Source: Diploscapter coronatus (Eukaryota; Nematoda; Chromadorea; Rhabditida; Rhabditidae). Taken from it: a stretch of 64,000 nt of DNA. A program made the translations under genes and the position numbers. This document shows positions 11,673 through 23,872 of the stretch, one piece after another; within the stretch, counting starts at the first letter, position 1, and the number at the start of each line of letters is the position of its first letter. The notes below the pieces were generated by a model. The model saw nothing but the letters and a program-made list of their open reading frames with translations. It made no database searches and was not told where the DNA came from. Location: contig OZ038422.1 of assembly GCA_964036155.1 (NCBI GenBank), forward strand, positions 83,227,201 through 83,291,200, given 5' to 3'.

Positions 11673-13965
11673 TTCCTCAACTTTAATTTCGGTCAAACCT
11701 TCCTCTGCCTGCCTTCCTGATATCGGCCGCTCTCAAGTTCTATAAATTCCTCTTTCTCAACAAAATGGGTATATTTTTTTCCCTTTTGCAAGCAGCTAGT
11801 ATTCTTCATGGCTCGTTATTTTTAAGCCCACTTGCCTAGAATCTAGAAAAAAACCATGATTTTATGCAATATCAATTTTTATCGTTAGAGCAAATACCAA
11901 ATCATCGAGTTTTCAATAATTCGTTTCGAGTAAAGAAAGTAGAGTTGTGATCTGTTTTATTTGTCACGGAGATGTTGGAATCACACTCAGATAAAAACGA
12001 GATAAAATATGATCTTAGTTATTTTCATCTCATTTTTGTAGGATTGTTATTATTCACAAAAATCCGTATTCCAATGTTTTACTGATTACTTAATCCAAAA
12101 GCTAATGTGCTTTTTGAGATATGAGCTATTTTTTTTTGCAAATATCCTTTTGTAGAGGGATTCTTGTTCACTTATTGTTTTTATCGAGAGTTATGATTTT
12201 ATCATTTATAAATAATTTATTTTCGTTTTGCGCACGTTCTAAAACACAAAAATCAGGCTGCATTCTAGGATCACAAAGTTATTTTGCAGGAAAACGCGAA
12301 ATTCTTAACGATCTCTAGCCTTTCAGATACCATCTTAGGAAACTGGTATTTTAAGAAATAGCACGAGAAAATAAGAGCGAAGAGAATTGGCATTTGTTCC
12401 TTACAACAAGACGGTGTGATAATTGAATAGTTAATGATAACGAAAACATCAACATTTTATCATAATTTTCATATGAAACGACGAACGACGAAAACCGTAA
12501 CAAAGAGGCGATTTTCTAGAACAAAACGTTGGAAGAGTTTTGGGCATAAAACAACAAATTCGAATTGATTTTTAAAAACTCTAATCATTCTTACAAAAGG
12601 CGAAAATCTTTTTTGTAAAAAATAATAGAAAGTTAGGAAAGGTTTCAATAATCCAATAGGCGTGTTTGCGAAAATTTTCAAAGTCACAGGGAAAACCCTA
12701 ATTTTAGAAGAGAAAACTCGAGACATATTGAACGAATTGAATTGAAATGATAAATACCCCTAAAGTTGCTTTGACGCGCAAATCTGAGAAAGAGTTTTAG
12801 ACAACACAGAACCGAAATTGGAAGGAAGGTAAATTAGAATGAAAATCGGAGAAAAGAAAGGAAAAAGGGAACGAACAACATAAGGCTATTTTAGGGAATA
12901 ACTAGTGAAAAGTAGGAATAGTGCAGAATAATGGTAACAGCTTTTAGTTGATAAAAATAAACCTGAACATTATTCTACAGTACTCCTTATTTAGCTTCAG
13001 CCGTCTATGCAAGTTTTGCCATCCAAATTCAAAGTATTTAGGTTATTTCTGTAAGAAATAAAAGAAATAATATTCATCACTTTTCAATATTTTAATGAAG
13101 ATAAAATTGACTTTGAAATTGCTGATAAATATGTTTCAAAGCTAATTTTCGAAATAAATAAATGAAAAAAGTCGAAGATTTGCGATTAGATTCAAGCAAG
13201 TTTGTGGATGTGTTTGGAATTGAATGAAATATGAAAAACTCCTAGTTGATTTTACTAGAAAAGGGACTCAGGAACTTGTGGAGCTGAATAAGGGCATACG
13301 CAAGAAAATTATAAAGAAATTAAATATGAAGTGAAATTACAGTAAAATCCTCAATTGAAGCCCCTTCTCCATTCGAGGTTCTCCTCGAGAAGAAACGGAA
13401 AGTTGAAACACGGAAGCTCCACTGTAGGAGATTCTGCAGTAACTTTCAACCTTCTTCATGATATTTTGAGATTTACATTCTTTTCAAAAAATTTTAAATT
13501 AATAACTCCATAAATCCCCTCAAGCCATACACGAAAAGTGCCGGCTAACTTACAACATTTTAAACGAATTGAGCGATTTTTGTGTGCAAACCAATAGAAA
13601 TTGAAATTATATGTCTGAAAAGGAAATAAAATAAATTCTACAAATGTGCGATCCCTTTTACATTCAAGAAGACAATTACTATATGGCGGAGTGCGACTTT
13701 TCCACGCTATTTCTTTCAAATTTCATCCGCCTATTTATCTCTAAATATAGAACTCCGTCATTTAGTACTTGTCATTCAAGAATTTTACAAGATCAAACAC
13801 CCTATCTTAATAAAATCAAAATTGGTGAAAATAAACTGATAAAACGGTGTATTTTGAAACAGTGCGTGGAATAAAGCACTAATTCAAGGATAGAAAACGA
13901 GTATTTGTATGGGCAAAGGGCAAAGAAGGTAAGAGCGATCACCTGTTCGGATGGCTTCAGTTCCT
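11673..13965. other. Intergenic between convergent SelT and Mo25
   Basis: AT-rich 2.3 kb with many stops in all frames. Scattered frames of up to 88 codons have no recognisable motif or splice context. It must contain the 3' UTRs of both flanking genes. Nothing else is seen. Confidence 0.5.
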
Positions 13966-16153
13966 TCATTTCATCTCCTGTATTTGCTTAATCAAATAGG
14001 CCTTTTCATCGTTGAATTGCTCGTCGTCCGTTCGTTCATTGTGGAATTGAGAAAGGAACTCCACCTGGAAGATTATAAATGGAAATATTTAAACTAGATA
14101 TTTTCAGTTCCAGATAATAAAATTTTAATTTTAGTGGAAAGATCGAACTTAGCACAGATTAGGAAACTTAGAAATGTTTGATGATTTTGAAGAATGCATT
14201 TTACCAATCGATCACGATTCCTGAGAAGAATGTCAGCGATGGGACGAGGTTTGTTGGGGTTGGCGACGAACACCTGCAAATGAAGTTCTTTGGTGATAGA
14301 AGAAGAGAAAAATATCCTAAACCTTATGACTTGAAAAGTATCAAGAAGAAATGCATATCATAAGATTCTTAGAATTAAAAAAAAAAAAACCTTAAAAACA
14401 TGGAATGCCTCGAACTGAATGGATCTGCTCTTCTCCCTCAATAATTCCATCATGAGCTTCAGATTCTCTGGATTCGAAATGTACTTAGTCATCACATTGA
14501 AATTGTGTCGATCCAGCAGCAACTCGCCCAGCAACTAGAATACATTCTGTTAATAAAAGTGAATGGACATATCTTATCATTCAAAAACTATCTTTTTCTG
14601 AAAAAAAACATAAGTTTAAAGAAAATGTTCTGACTTTGAGCGATTGCCTTCTGGTGACGTAGTTCTCTGAGTTGAGCAGTTCCTGGTACTTGCTGAAGAA
14701 TCGATCGTAGTTCGCGTCCAAAAACTCCGCGCACAACGTCTTGTGCTTCGTTATCAGATCCTGAAACATTATTTTCAGAAAAGAAAATAGTGATAAAAAT
14801 CGTTCTCTAAGAATAAGAGCAAAAATGATTTACACAACGTAAAAAAATCGTTACTTTGAAAGTGGCGAAAGCATCGGACGCGATGTCGAATGAGGACATT
14901 TCGACGTACGCGAAAAAGTTGTAGAACGACTCGTGGTACAGCAGGATCTGAAAAGGATAAATGAATGAATCAGAATGAATGAATCAGAAAGATTGAATTG
15001 AAAGGATACCTTGGCTAGATGATCGTGGCGAATGCATTCGCGCAGCATCGACCCGCACGTCACTGCGATTTCACCGTTTTCATACCTGAAGTGGGAAAAT
15101 TGTATTTTAGAATTATTGAAAATTCTTATCAACATTTTCAAATTACTACCTATCTTTCCTTAAATTTATAAAATCAGGAAAAAGGTATGAAAAGTGAATT
15201 TTAATAACTTCGTTGACAGACCTAACGTCGTAATTAACCTTGAGAAATGCTATTTCCAAATTTCCTTACCCATGAGCAAGAGTGACGAGTATTTCTGGCC
15301 TGGCTCCAAGATATTCGACGGTGGGCGAGCGAGTGCCGATTTGGCGACGCAGCAGGTTGTTGAAGATTTGCGCCACGTCCTGGAAAATATGGTAAAACAA
15401 AGAAAAAGAATAAATTCAAACCTTTTTGCTCTCGAAGTCCAATTTGGCGAGGTTCTTGATGAGCATCGGCAGCACGTTCGCGTTGTACGTCTCCTGGGCT
15501 AGTTGAGCTACCTGAAAATTTGAATTTTTAGGAAAAAAGGTTATCTTTTTCTAAAAATATGATGAGCTTAAAAAATAATTAATAAAAACCTAGAACTCTT
15601 CTCCAAATGACTTCTCATACATCAATTCCCATGCATGGATTAGGCTGAATTATTTTAGACTGTCTAGCATGGAAAGAAAAATGATTGATTCTCTTGTCGA
15701 TTTTCAAGCAATATCCTAACCTGTTCACTGTGCGGTTCCTGTCCGTCCTGCCCGTAGATAATGCCCTTCACCATTTGCAGCCATTTGTTCACCTCCTCCA
15801 CGGCTTTGTCTGATCGTCTGTCGCCCTAAAATCATCGCATTTTTGCTAAGAAATGTTATAATCATCTAATCCACTGTCTCTGAGTTCAATTATCCGGTCG
15901 AGATCGGTTGGAATAGTCGATCGATGACAAGAAATGACGGATTTTTGAGGATAGTAAGCATCAACCGATATGGGTGGCTATCGATCAATTACATCCCAAA
16001 TTTTGTCATCAATCGATGCATCAAACGATCCTAGCCGCAGAATGTATGCAGAATGCGCCAATTGACCTTTTCGATGGCGACCAAGGCCTCCTTGAGGTTC
16101 TTCACGACGTCCGCCGGCGATTTGTGCGATTTACCGAAAATCGGCAGCGGCAT
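13966..16153 (-). CDS. mop-25: Mo25 / CAB39 scaffold protein
   Basis: Armadillo-like scaffold that binds STRAD and activates LKB1 and germinal-centre kinases, acting in polarity and energy signalling. Ten exons on the minus strand: 16153-16067, 15825-15721, 15511-15422, 15379-15270, 15085-15010, 14947-14855, 14760-14635, 14534-14391, 14273-14205 and 14064-13966. All phases agree, giving 332 aa, close to the usual 330-340. Family landmarks in order are [54 protein letters not shown], the helix ending [63 protein letters not shown] and the C-terminal [16 protein letters not shown]. The gene is intact, and its 3' end converges with the SelT gene. Confidence 0.96.
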
Positions 16154-18132
16154 CGAAGAAACCTAATCCAACAAGTTAAATCGAAATCAAAACCCGAGGA
16201 AAATCAAAGTTTGCAACGTTCGGAAATCAATCACGGCGATGAAACATGACTAATTTAGGTTGAATGAATCGAGACACAGGCCGGAACACAAGCCAAGGTA
16301 AATTGCAGCGAGAGGGAAATCAATAGCGGACAAAAGTCGATCGATAAATCGAAAACCTCGATGATTGGCGTAAACGACGAGAGCTGAAAATCGATAGAAA
16401 CGTTGAAAAAGAGCAAAGAGAAAAGAGGAAAAGAAAACGAGAAACTGCGAGAGAACAAAGAGGAAAAGGAGAGAAGGCGAGAGAGAGAGAAGGAATGAGA
16501 GGAGAGAGCGAAGACTAGATAGATAGCCAGAGGGGTTTTTGCAGAAATGCAAAGATTTTTTTACTCGTCAACTTTGGCAAGTTCCAAAGCACAGAAAAAT
16601 CTATCCATTCTGAAAAAAACTATTGAAAAAAGATAAATTAGCATGAAGCGTGCCATTTTTAAAAGTTGATTTAACTTCATTCATGTTTGAGATGTTCTTC
16701 ATTACCTTTCGTTACTTTATTTCTTAAAATTTAATTAGTTTTATAAAAATTTCATTCACATTATCTGGGATGTTGCTAAATTAGAACAATTTACTACTTG
16801 TTTGAGATGTTTCATGCATAATTTCTTCGATTTTTCTGCAATTTTGCAATATCAGAATTGCTTTGCGATATTCTAGAAATGCACAGAGCAGTACTCTCAT
16901 AATCAGAGAACGAGTGGAATGAATAACTGCAAAACTGCGCGATAATCTTCAACTCTCCGCTTTATAGGTCTGCTTTTTGTTCGTATTGTTCGCAAATCTA
17001 CATAAAACGAGAAGAACCGACTATACAATTTATTTTCTTCCATTCTCTTTTAATTCAATTCAGTTTATTATTCACAAGGAGGAAAATCTTAGAAAATTCT
17101 ATTACCCTCAAGTTTGAACTTTTTTTCTCAAAAATCTGATCCACTATTGAATATGAAGATGAAGATAATCAAAGTAAGTAATAACATAAAAATACCGAAC
17201 TGGAGTAATAAATTCGACCTGAAAAATACAAGTTTGCGGTACATTCATTCATTCATTCGATAGCAATGATAAAGTGATTGAAATGTGCAAAGAAGTTGAG
17301 ATAGCGTGAAACGAGAGGAGGATTAGAGAAAGAGAGGAAAACAGGAAAGACGACATGACATCACCACATCACCGCATTGTTCACGGCTAAAAATACACAC
17401 GACGATTTCGTGATTTGCGAGAAAATACGCGAAACGGTACAATTGCTATATTGCTATCCAATCGACATTAAATTCAGGGAAGAGTCGATGTTTCGATTGA
17501 AGGTAATTCGGAATGGCTGGTTCACATCAACAACAAACAGTTTCATACGAAGTTAAATTCGTCATGTGCTGAACTTTGATCGCGATTTTGGAAAACGATA
17601 AATACCGTAACTTTCCATCATTATAAATTTGATAAAATTCGCTTCTTATCTTTATCAAATGGCGAAAATTTAGTTTGTAACGACAATAAAATACCATTTA
17701 AATGACATTCCCATTTGAAAATGAAACTTACGATTTATGAATAATCACAGGATCAGCCAGACTATTTTGTGTGGAAATGTCTATGTCACGAGAATGATTT
17801 TGGCCTTTATTTGCTGACATAATTATTTTCAGTAGTAAACATATGATCAATGACATATTTTCAATCCAAATTGTATTGGAATGTTTTAAAATGAGCTGAA
17901 TAGGTCTCGATAGAATATTTTATGAATTTTGAAGAAAAAAATATACTATGAAGCGAAGAATGCTCTATCACGAGAAGAGCAATACAATTCTGCGCTTTTC
18001 TGGAAGCCAATCCGAAATGTCGAGGAATAAACATAGCTTTTCTCTTCGCATCGAGAATTACTCATTCCAAAATCATTGTCGAGAAGAAATTATTTCAGTT
18101 TTTGTACTATTTTAAAATTTATTTTGTAATCT
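16154..18132. other. Intergenic, 5' flank of Mo25 and of the 18133 gene
   Basis: No gene seen. On the plus strand 16386-16512 is purine-rich with GAGA runs, lying just upstream of the Mo25 start, and could be promoter sequence. A (ATTC)4 run is at 17242-17258. A TTTCAG acceptor at about 18095-18100 precedes the next start codon by some 30 bases. Confidence 0.5.
16386..16512. repeat. Purine-rich GAGA tract
   Basis: Low-complexity A/G-rich stretch on the plus strand (C/T-rich on the strand of the adjacent Mo25 gene), including GAGAGAGAGA near 16477-16490. It is simple sequence in the upstream flank of Mo25. Confidence 0.6.
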
Positions 18133-18814
18133 ATGGATCTCCTGATCATCATTATTCTACTAGTAAAACTTCCGTCGTTATCTTCTTTTTCTTTTATCAC
18201 TAATGGTCGAAATTCTTCATCAAATTCAACGACGAATTCAAACTCTACACTATCAAGTTTGTCGTTGAAGGTGAGAGCTAAATTTGAAGTAAAAATCGAA
18301 CCTGATTTTCAGAACCTTACGCAGTCCAATGCTTCTGATGATAAACTCCTCAAAAGATCTAGTTCGTTAGAAAAACGAGCATTCTCGTATCATTTGGCTC
18401 CTATTGGGTATCAATATCCATCAGTCGTTTATTCTGGCAGACAAGGCGCGCCATATTTGTTTGATCCGAGCCAACGTAATACATTTTCTGTAGAAATTAT
18501 TTTACTTCGTCTTTTTTTAGCCTGCAAAGCACCAAGAATTTCCTTCTTCGACGAGTGGTTTGATCCATGGCTAATGAGTACGTAAAGTTAATAAAATAAA
18601 AATTTTAAAAATACGCGGATTTTCAGTCGTTATAATTGTCTTCTTTATCGGCTTCATTCTGGGCCTATTCTGTTCATGTGCTGCCATCGCCATCTTCGGA
18701 CCACCGGCAGTCAGAAAAGAGAAATCGGGGTCGATGAAACGAGCAAATCTCGCTCAGAATGACATCTCTCCCTCGTCTCTGACAAAGCATCACGCTCAAA
18801 AAGTAAAAGTTTAG
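18133..18814 (+). CDS. Small type I membrane protein, nematode-type, unknown
   Basis: Unrecognised. Exons: 18133-18270, 18313-18475, 18521-18577 and 18627-18814; product 181 aa. Residues 1-20 form a signal-peptide-like hydrophobic start. An Asn/Ser-rich segment with several N-x-S/T sites follows, then two KR dibasic pairs (in LLKR and SLEKR) and a Tyr-rich stretch. A single membrane helix (IVIIVFFIGFILGLF) lies at about 120-143, and the short basic cytoplasmic tail ends QKVKV. Predicted topology is extracellular N-terminus and cytosolic C-terminus. The KR pairs could be convertase cleavage sites. The first intron is 42 bases, a multiple of three without a stop, so retention would add 14 residues. 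Confidence 0.65.
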
Positions 18815-19365
18815 AGATTTTTCACACTATATTGTCTAAAATCTTTGCCTTTCATTTCGTAACCATAATTAATTTGTTTAGCATTCTGTAAAATAATTTA
18901 TTCGTCGATAAAATGAACAAAATACGCCTAGATTTTCAAGGAAATAAAAATTCGACTGCTCTAAATATTTGTCATATTTTTCTGGTTAGTGCAAAATTCC
19001 CTAGCACCCTGAGAAAGCTACCAGCGGATCATTTGTTCTCGTGTATGCATAAATACTTATATTTGTTCAAAATGAATAAATTCCCCGAACAAATTAATTT
19101 TACTGAATTCCTTGGAATTGTAAGAATATTTTTATTGCTTTTTAATAGAATGCTATCAAAAGTGATGAGCACTTGGCATTTCAAAAACACGATGAAAACA
19201 ACATGATATGAACAAAATATTGCTCAGCAATTGAAACATTAAGTTTTATATTTATACTGGCCGTTGGTCCAAATATTGCATGCGAGAGAATTCTGCCCAT
19301 TATTTCAATACATTTTTCAACATTTTTATTTTTTTAATTAAAAGTTTTTCTTTTCTATTTTAGAT
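18815..19365. other. Intergenic, 5' flank of GIY-YIG gene
   Basis: No gene seen. A T-rich stretch ending in TTTTAG at 19358-19363, two bases before the ATG, is a probable trans-splice acceptor for the next gene. Confidence 0.5.
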
Positions 19366-20571
19366 ATGGCACCTAGCAATGAGAAGTGCATTTGCGGAGG
19401 GAAAATGCGAAACAAGACCTGTCTGTGCAAAACTAAGGGCGTCGTGTATATGCTTGAGTGCAGTTGCGGTGAAAAATATATTGGTAATGAACTCCCTTAT
19501 CATTTCACAACGAGCGTTAATTTTAAGGTATCACGACGAACAAACTTAAAGCTCGCCTTCAATCCCATTATTATGCCGTGAAAAACCGAGTAGCGATCAA
19601 GAATAAGACAGGAAAATACAGATCGGCACTCGCTGCTCATGCCGTATGTTCATTGTTTTGAGCAATAGACCTGTTTAAAATTGAAATACTAAAAAATCCA
19701 AAGTCAGAGTAGAGAGATTGAATTTTTGCTGAGGCTCGAGTCACTATGTTGCATGGTTCCACTTTTCACTTTTTCCCTGCGTCTCTCAGCGAGGGAGATA
19801 AAATTCGCCATAACATTCGTCATAAATCAGTAATTGGCTTATTAATATAGCTCAACGATTACGGGTCTTCCCTCGTTAAAGAGCAAAATCTGCCTCTTCA
19901 TTTTGCGCGCTACTTTTTTTCGCTTTTTTTTTTCTTTTCTCGTCCGTTTCTTATATCGTGAAATGGGAAGTAGTTTACGTAGTGTGAGTCTAAATTTTGA
20001 ACGCTATCCGCTTTAAAAAAATTATGCTAAACTAATTATAGGACATATGCAAAAGTAAAGGTAGCTCTTTCAAAGTAACTCTGATTGGTCGTTCAACAGG
20101 AAGCAACAAACAGAGGGCAGCAGAAATTCTCAAAGAATATGAAGCAAAAGACATTAAAAAATATAAGCCACTCATTAACCGTAGAATGGAATCACGTACC
20201 TACGAAAAATATCTCGTATTTCTCGACTCTGGTCAAACTGTAAGACCCTTTCATAAAAATTGAGATGGTTTGATTATTACAGCATGAACGAGCTCGCGTA
20301 GATTATGGAGGTTACTCGTCTGAATACTGCGTAGGATAATATGAAAATAATGTTAACTAAAACTGATTTCAGAACCCTGAAGAGATGATAGCCTATGTTG
20401 CCAGTGACGACTATATATGTGAAGATCCATCAAGCTCCGAAACGGAAGAGCAAAGTTAGACAATAATTGCAAGACTGCGTTAAAATATTAATTTTAGTTG
20501 AGAACAGGATAAAACCAGAGGATGAGAGGGAAGAGCCGAACTTCTTCATTGAATGGACCAGCAAAATTTAA
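19366..20571 (+). CDS. GIY-YIG endonuclease-domain protein
   Basis: Exons: 19366-19483, 19528-19643, 20042-20239, 20283-20330, 20373-20454 and 20498-20571; product 211 aa. The N-terminus has paired cysteines (C8, C10, C19, C21). The GIY-YIG core follows: GVVYML at 25-30, CSCGEKYIG at 32-40, a catalytic-type Arg in KLKARLQSH at 49, SALAAHA at about 73-78, RAAEILKEYE with the candidate metal-binding Glu at 106, and INRR with the conserved Asn at 124. The C-terminal third is acidic and unrecognised. The CxCGxxYIG form and the SALAxHA and IxxYKPxIN motifs resemble the endonuclease of Penelope-like elements more than SLX1 or UvrC. No reverse transcriptase is nearby and the gene has five small introns, so a host gene derived from such an element is plausible. 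The final acceptor at 20497 is inferred; without it the frame stops at 20459. Confidence 0.8.
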
Positions 20572-20575
20572 TCAT

Positions 20576-20598
20576 TTTATTGGTTCAAAATAAATAAA
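20576..20598. terminator. Overlapping poly(A) signals of two convergent genes
   Basis: AATAAA on the minus strand (20581-20576) would serve the transthyretin-like gene and lies only 5 bases beyond the stop of the GIY-YIG gene. On the plus strand AATAAA repeats occur at 20589-20598 for the GIY-YIG gene. Cleavage 10-20 bases past each signal would make the two mRNAs overlap at their 3' ends. Confidence 0.6.
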
Positions 20599-20758
20599 TA
20601 AATATCACCAGAAAATTTAATTCGAATAATAACCAGATAAACAAAGCACAAAATATTTGGTATAAAACTAAACCGACTAAATGCATACTCGTAACGGCTT
20701 CTTGGTTGCACTTGAGCAAACGATAAACTCGATATTTTCGATGAAATGATAAAATGTT

Positions 20759-21293
20759 CTAATTGCACACTCTGGTTTCGTCCGGATAGCGAAAAGCCAT
20801 GTTCATCTGGCCTGCATCCAACCAAGTCTCCAATTCAGGACCTCGACTCACATATTTCGATGGAACATTCAAATCAACTGTTCTCATGCACGGCTAAAAT
20901 TCAACCAACAATTGATAGCTTTGAGAAAGTTGTAATTCTCAAAAATCTCACAATCATCCTGTCATCGCACTCATGAGAGATCCGAAGGTGGACGTTCAAC
21001 GGAAAGACTGATTGTAATCCCCCAATCGCTTCATAAACACCATTTATGTCAGACTTAGTTTCTCCAAGCAGAATATCGGGGCCTAAAATTAAATATGAAA
21101 TTTCAGATTGAAAATATTTCTTACCGACGAGATTTTTATCCCAGAGCCTGACGACTGCGCCTTCGAGTGGTTTATTGTTGCATGCTAGTTTCCCCTTGAC
21201 TCCAACCCACTGCTGTCTGAAGGCTATCAGGCAGATTCCATATGAGACGTGCGATAGAAATAGGATAATTGTCGTGAGAAATGACAATTCCAT
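20759..21293 (-). CDS. Transthyretin-like (TTL/TTR-family) secreted protein
   Basis: Nematode-expanded secreted family with a transthyretin-like beta-sandwich; a few members are engulfment bridging or neuronal factors, but most have no known role. Exons on the minus strand: 21293-21125, 21082-20952 and 20893-20759; product 144 aa. A signal peptide (MELSFLTTIILFLSHVSYG) is followed by the family opening QQWVGVKGKLACNNKP, VRLWDKN, the TKSDINGVYEAIGG turn, LRISHECDD, then PCMRTVDLNVPSKYVS and a C-terminal ETRVCN. Four cysteines suit two disulphides. TTTTCAG ends 9 bases before the ATG, a good trans-splice acceptor. The 3' end overlaps that of the GIY-YIG gene. Confidence 0.92.
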
Positions 21294-23872
21294 AATTAAT
21301 ATCTGAAAATCAGTACTTTAAAAATATTTTAGATCAATCAAAAGGAGACAATTTTAAGAGAAAAAGCGACGTCTATAAGAAGAAAGTATGACTAAGAAAT
21401 ATCGAATACAGAATGATAAGAATTTTGCATTTCCTGAAAACGTGTAATAATAAAATGGCAAAGGTTGGGTTTCAATCATAAAATAAGGCAATTTATGCAG
21501 TTTGTTCAAGTTTCGAGAAGAATCATCAAACGCATGCAGTCAGTTATGATAAGCCTGTCGTGAGTCGAAAAAATCAATTTGATAAATAAAAAAGCAGCTA
21601 GTAGAGTTGGATAAGAGGGTAAAAATTGTCAATCGCAAAACAAACAAACCAGTTTTTGCGAGCTTTGTAAAGGACGGAGCCATATTTGTTTGGGTCGATA
21701 AATCTGATGGATGATTCATAGCGAAGAGACAGATCGATTGACGAACTTAGCGTCTTTGGTCTGTGGTTTAGATCTATGACGTAACAAATTGTTGGAAACT
21801 GTTTAATATGAGAAGGAACGAAATAATGCATTCCTACAAATGTCTACAAAGAAAGTTACAAGAATTGCGAAATAATTAGAAAAATAATAAATTTTGAATT
21901 ATTAGATTTATACAAATTTGAGGACATTTACAAGTAGCGCGTGCTCAAAATTAATCGGCTAGTTCACATCATCTATCCACGTTGGAGAAAGAAAACATTG
22001 TCCATCGTCAAGACATGACAAAATGCAATTATGGCATGATTAGATTTCAATGAATTTTGAGCAAATCAAACATTTTGCAGTGAAATCGATTTTGAACCAT
22101 CCGTCATTTTATGCCACAACTCACAAAGATTAGTAAGTAGGGAATTTACCAATAGCGATAAAAAAATTTTAAAAATACGAAAAATAGGACATCACTTGGA
22201 TGTGTGTGTGTGTGTGTGTGTGATCGAGAGTCCTGAACAGAAGCAGAAAAGTGTCCATTTTTGCAGTTGGTCGAGTGGTTGTGTGTCAATTTGCTGCGAA
22301 AAAGCAGCAGTCAGGAGTGCAGAAGAGGAATCGAATCGAGAATCAAGAGGTCGGAGATGCACTGCAAGAGGGACGCTTAGAGTTCGACAAGAGGCAAACG
22401 ATCTTCCGATTCCGAGCATCCAAATATGGAACGAGCAATTGGAAAAAGATGCTGAAGGGGTTAACCTCACTCTTTTGGCATGTTGACATTTTTTCAAAAT
22501 GCCCACATAAATAGTGCGAAGGGTCATGAGCAACATATTGCGATGCTCGAAAAGTCGTATTGCTTTTCAAAATTCTCGGAAAATTAATTTTACCGAATGA
22601 TCGAACTCACTTCACCATCATTTCAATCGATTTTCATAGTTGAACGCTCCAATTCGCCATGGCAATTAGTTTCATTTGTCATAGTCGCACAAGTGCAATG
22701 GTCCGTTCGACATAAAACAGCTCCTTGCCTTTGATGTGGCTGTTTCCGTTTTGCATATTCTCACTCTGACTCTCTTTAGATTACCCAATCTCTCATACAG
22801 ATCTAGAGGAAGAAGTACCATGGCGTGGTTTTCTTCTCGCTTTCTTTTCGTCTCCTCTATCTGTTCACTATTTTTCTTTCTTCCCTTGGCCAATACCAAC
22901 CGATTTTAAATAACCTAGTGGCGGGAAGCAGGCCACTACGCGTTCTTCTTCTCTGCGTCTATTCAAATGACCCTTTATCTCCTTCACCTTTCTTTTACCT
23001 CTCTAATTTCTGAGTGCTCTATTGCTTTATCTCATTTCGTCCTTACAGTCAACAGCAGCAATTCGAGGTTTACGCAGTCTGCCAAACGACAAATGATAAT
23101 TGAACCTTCCCGTTAGAACGACCATTTCCTTTGAAATTTCGCAAAGTTGAGAATTTGTGAATCTCTGGTCTTCGAATGGTTGTTTCTAATTTTTCACGGA
23201 ATTTTCTCGAATATTAAGACATTTTTGTTATCTCACTATCTCATCCTTGTGGTTTCTTGAGTGAAGAAAATGAAGAAAACTTGACCAACCCATTGATCTA
23301 TTGATATTGCTTTCCATTTCATTGAACTCGCGAACTGCATCTCGCAGTTCTGCTCTATGCTGTCGATTTGATCGCCCGTAATCACGCAAATTAGTCTAAT
23401 TTATGAAGAATTAGAAATTTGTGTTCACGATTTCGTTTTATCCTCATCATCTTGAACAATCATGGAAATTCTTGCATCTTGTGGATTTTCACCATTCTCG
23501 CGAAGTCCATTCCCATGTCCACCCATTCTTCCATAAATTATCCGTATTCATATCAGTTCTCGTTCTTTCAACCATGCCTGTCAACCTACTCTCCCCATGC
23601 CAGTGCTTGTCTGCTCCCGGTCTCTTATGTGTCTTTGACCTGTTGGCATCCGCTCCTTACTCCTCTTTTCCTCTCCCAACTCATGCCCTCCAAACAAAGA
23701 ACCTAATATAGCTAATCCTTTTCCTTCCATCCTTACTTTTGAGCAATATCGATTTTCTTGGAAAACCATAATTTTTTTATCGATTTTGTATTATTCGCTG
23801 ATGAACTTGTATTCTACACTTTCAGAGTCAAATCGAAAAATCAGTCTATTTCGACCATTGAATTGCGAGAAA
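21294..23872. other. Intergenic, promoter side of TTL and RGS genes
   Basis: No gene supported over 2.6 kb. It includes a (TG)11 microsatellite and, at about 22825-23030 and 23540-23690, pyrimidine-rich stretches. The head-to-head arrangement means the promoters of both flanking genes should lie here. Confidence 0.5.
22201..22222. repeat. (TG)11 microsatellite
   Basis: Eleven uninterrupted TG units preceded by GGATG. Frames running through it give Cys/Val or His/Thr runs and are not coding. Confidence 0.95.

Noticed and set aside
22196..22486. Frames through the TG microsatellite
   Set aside because: Start inside simple repeat sequence; no family features on either strand.
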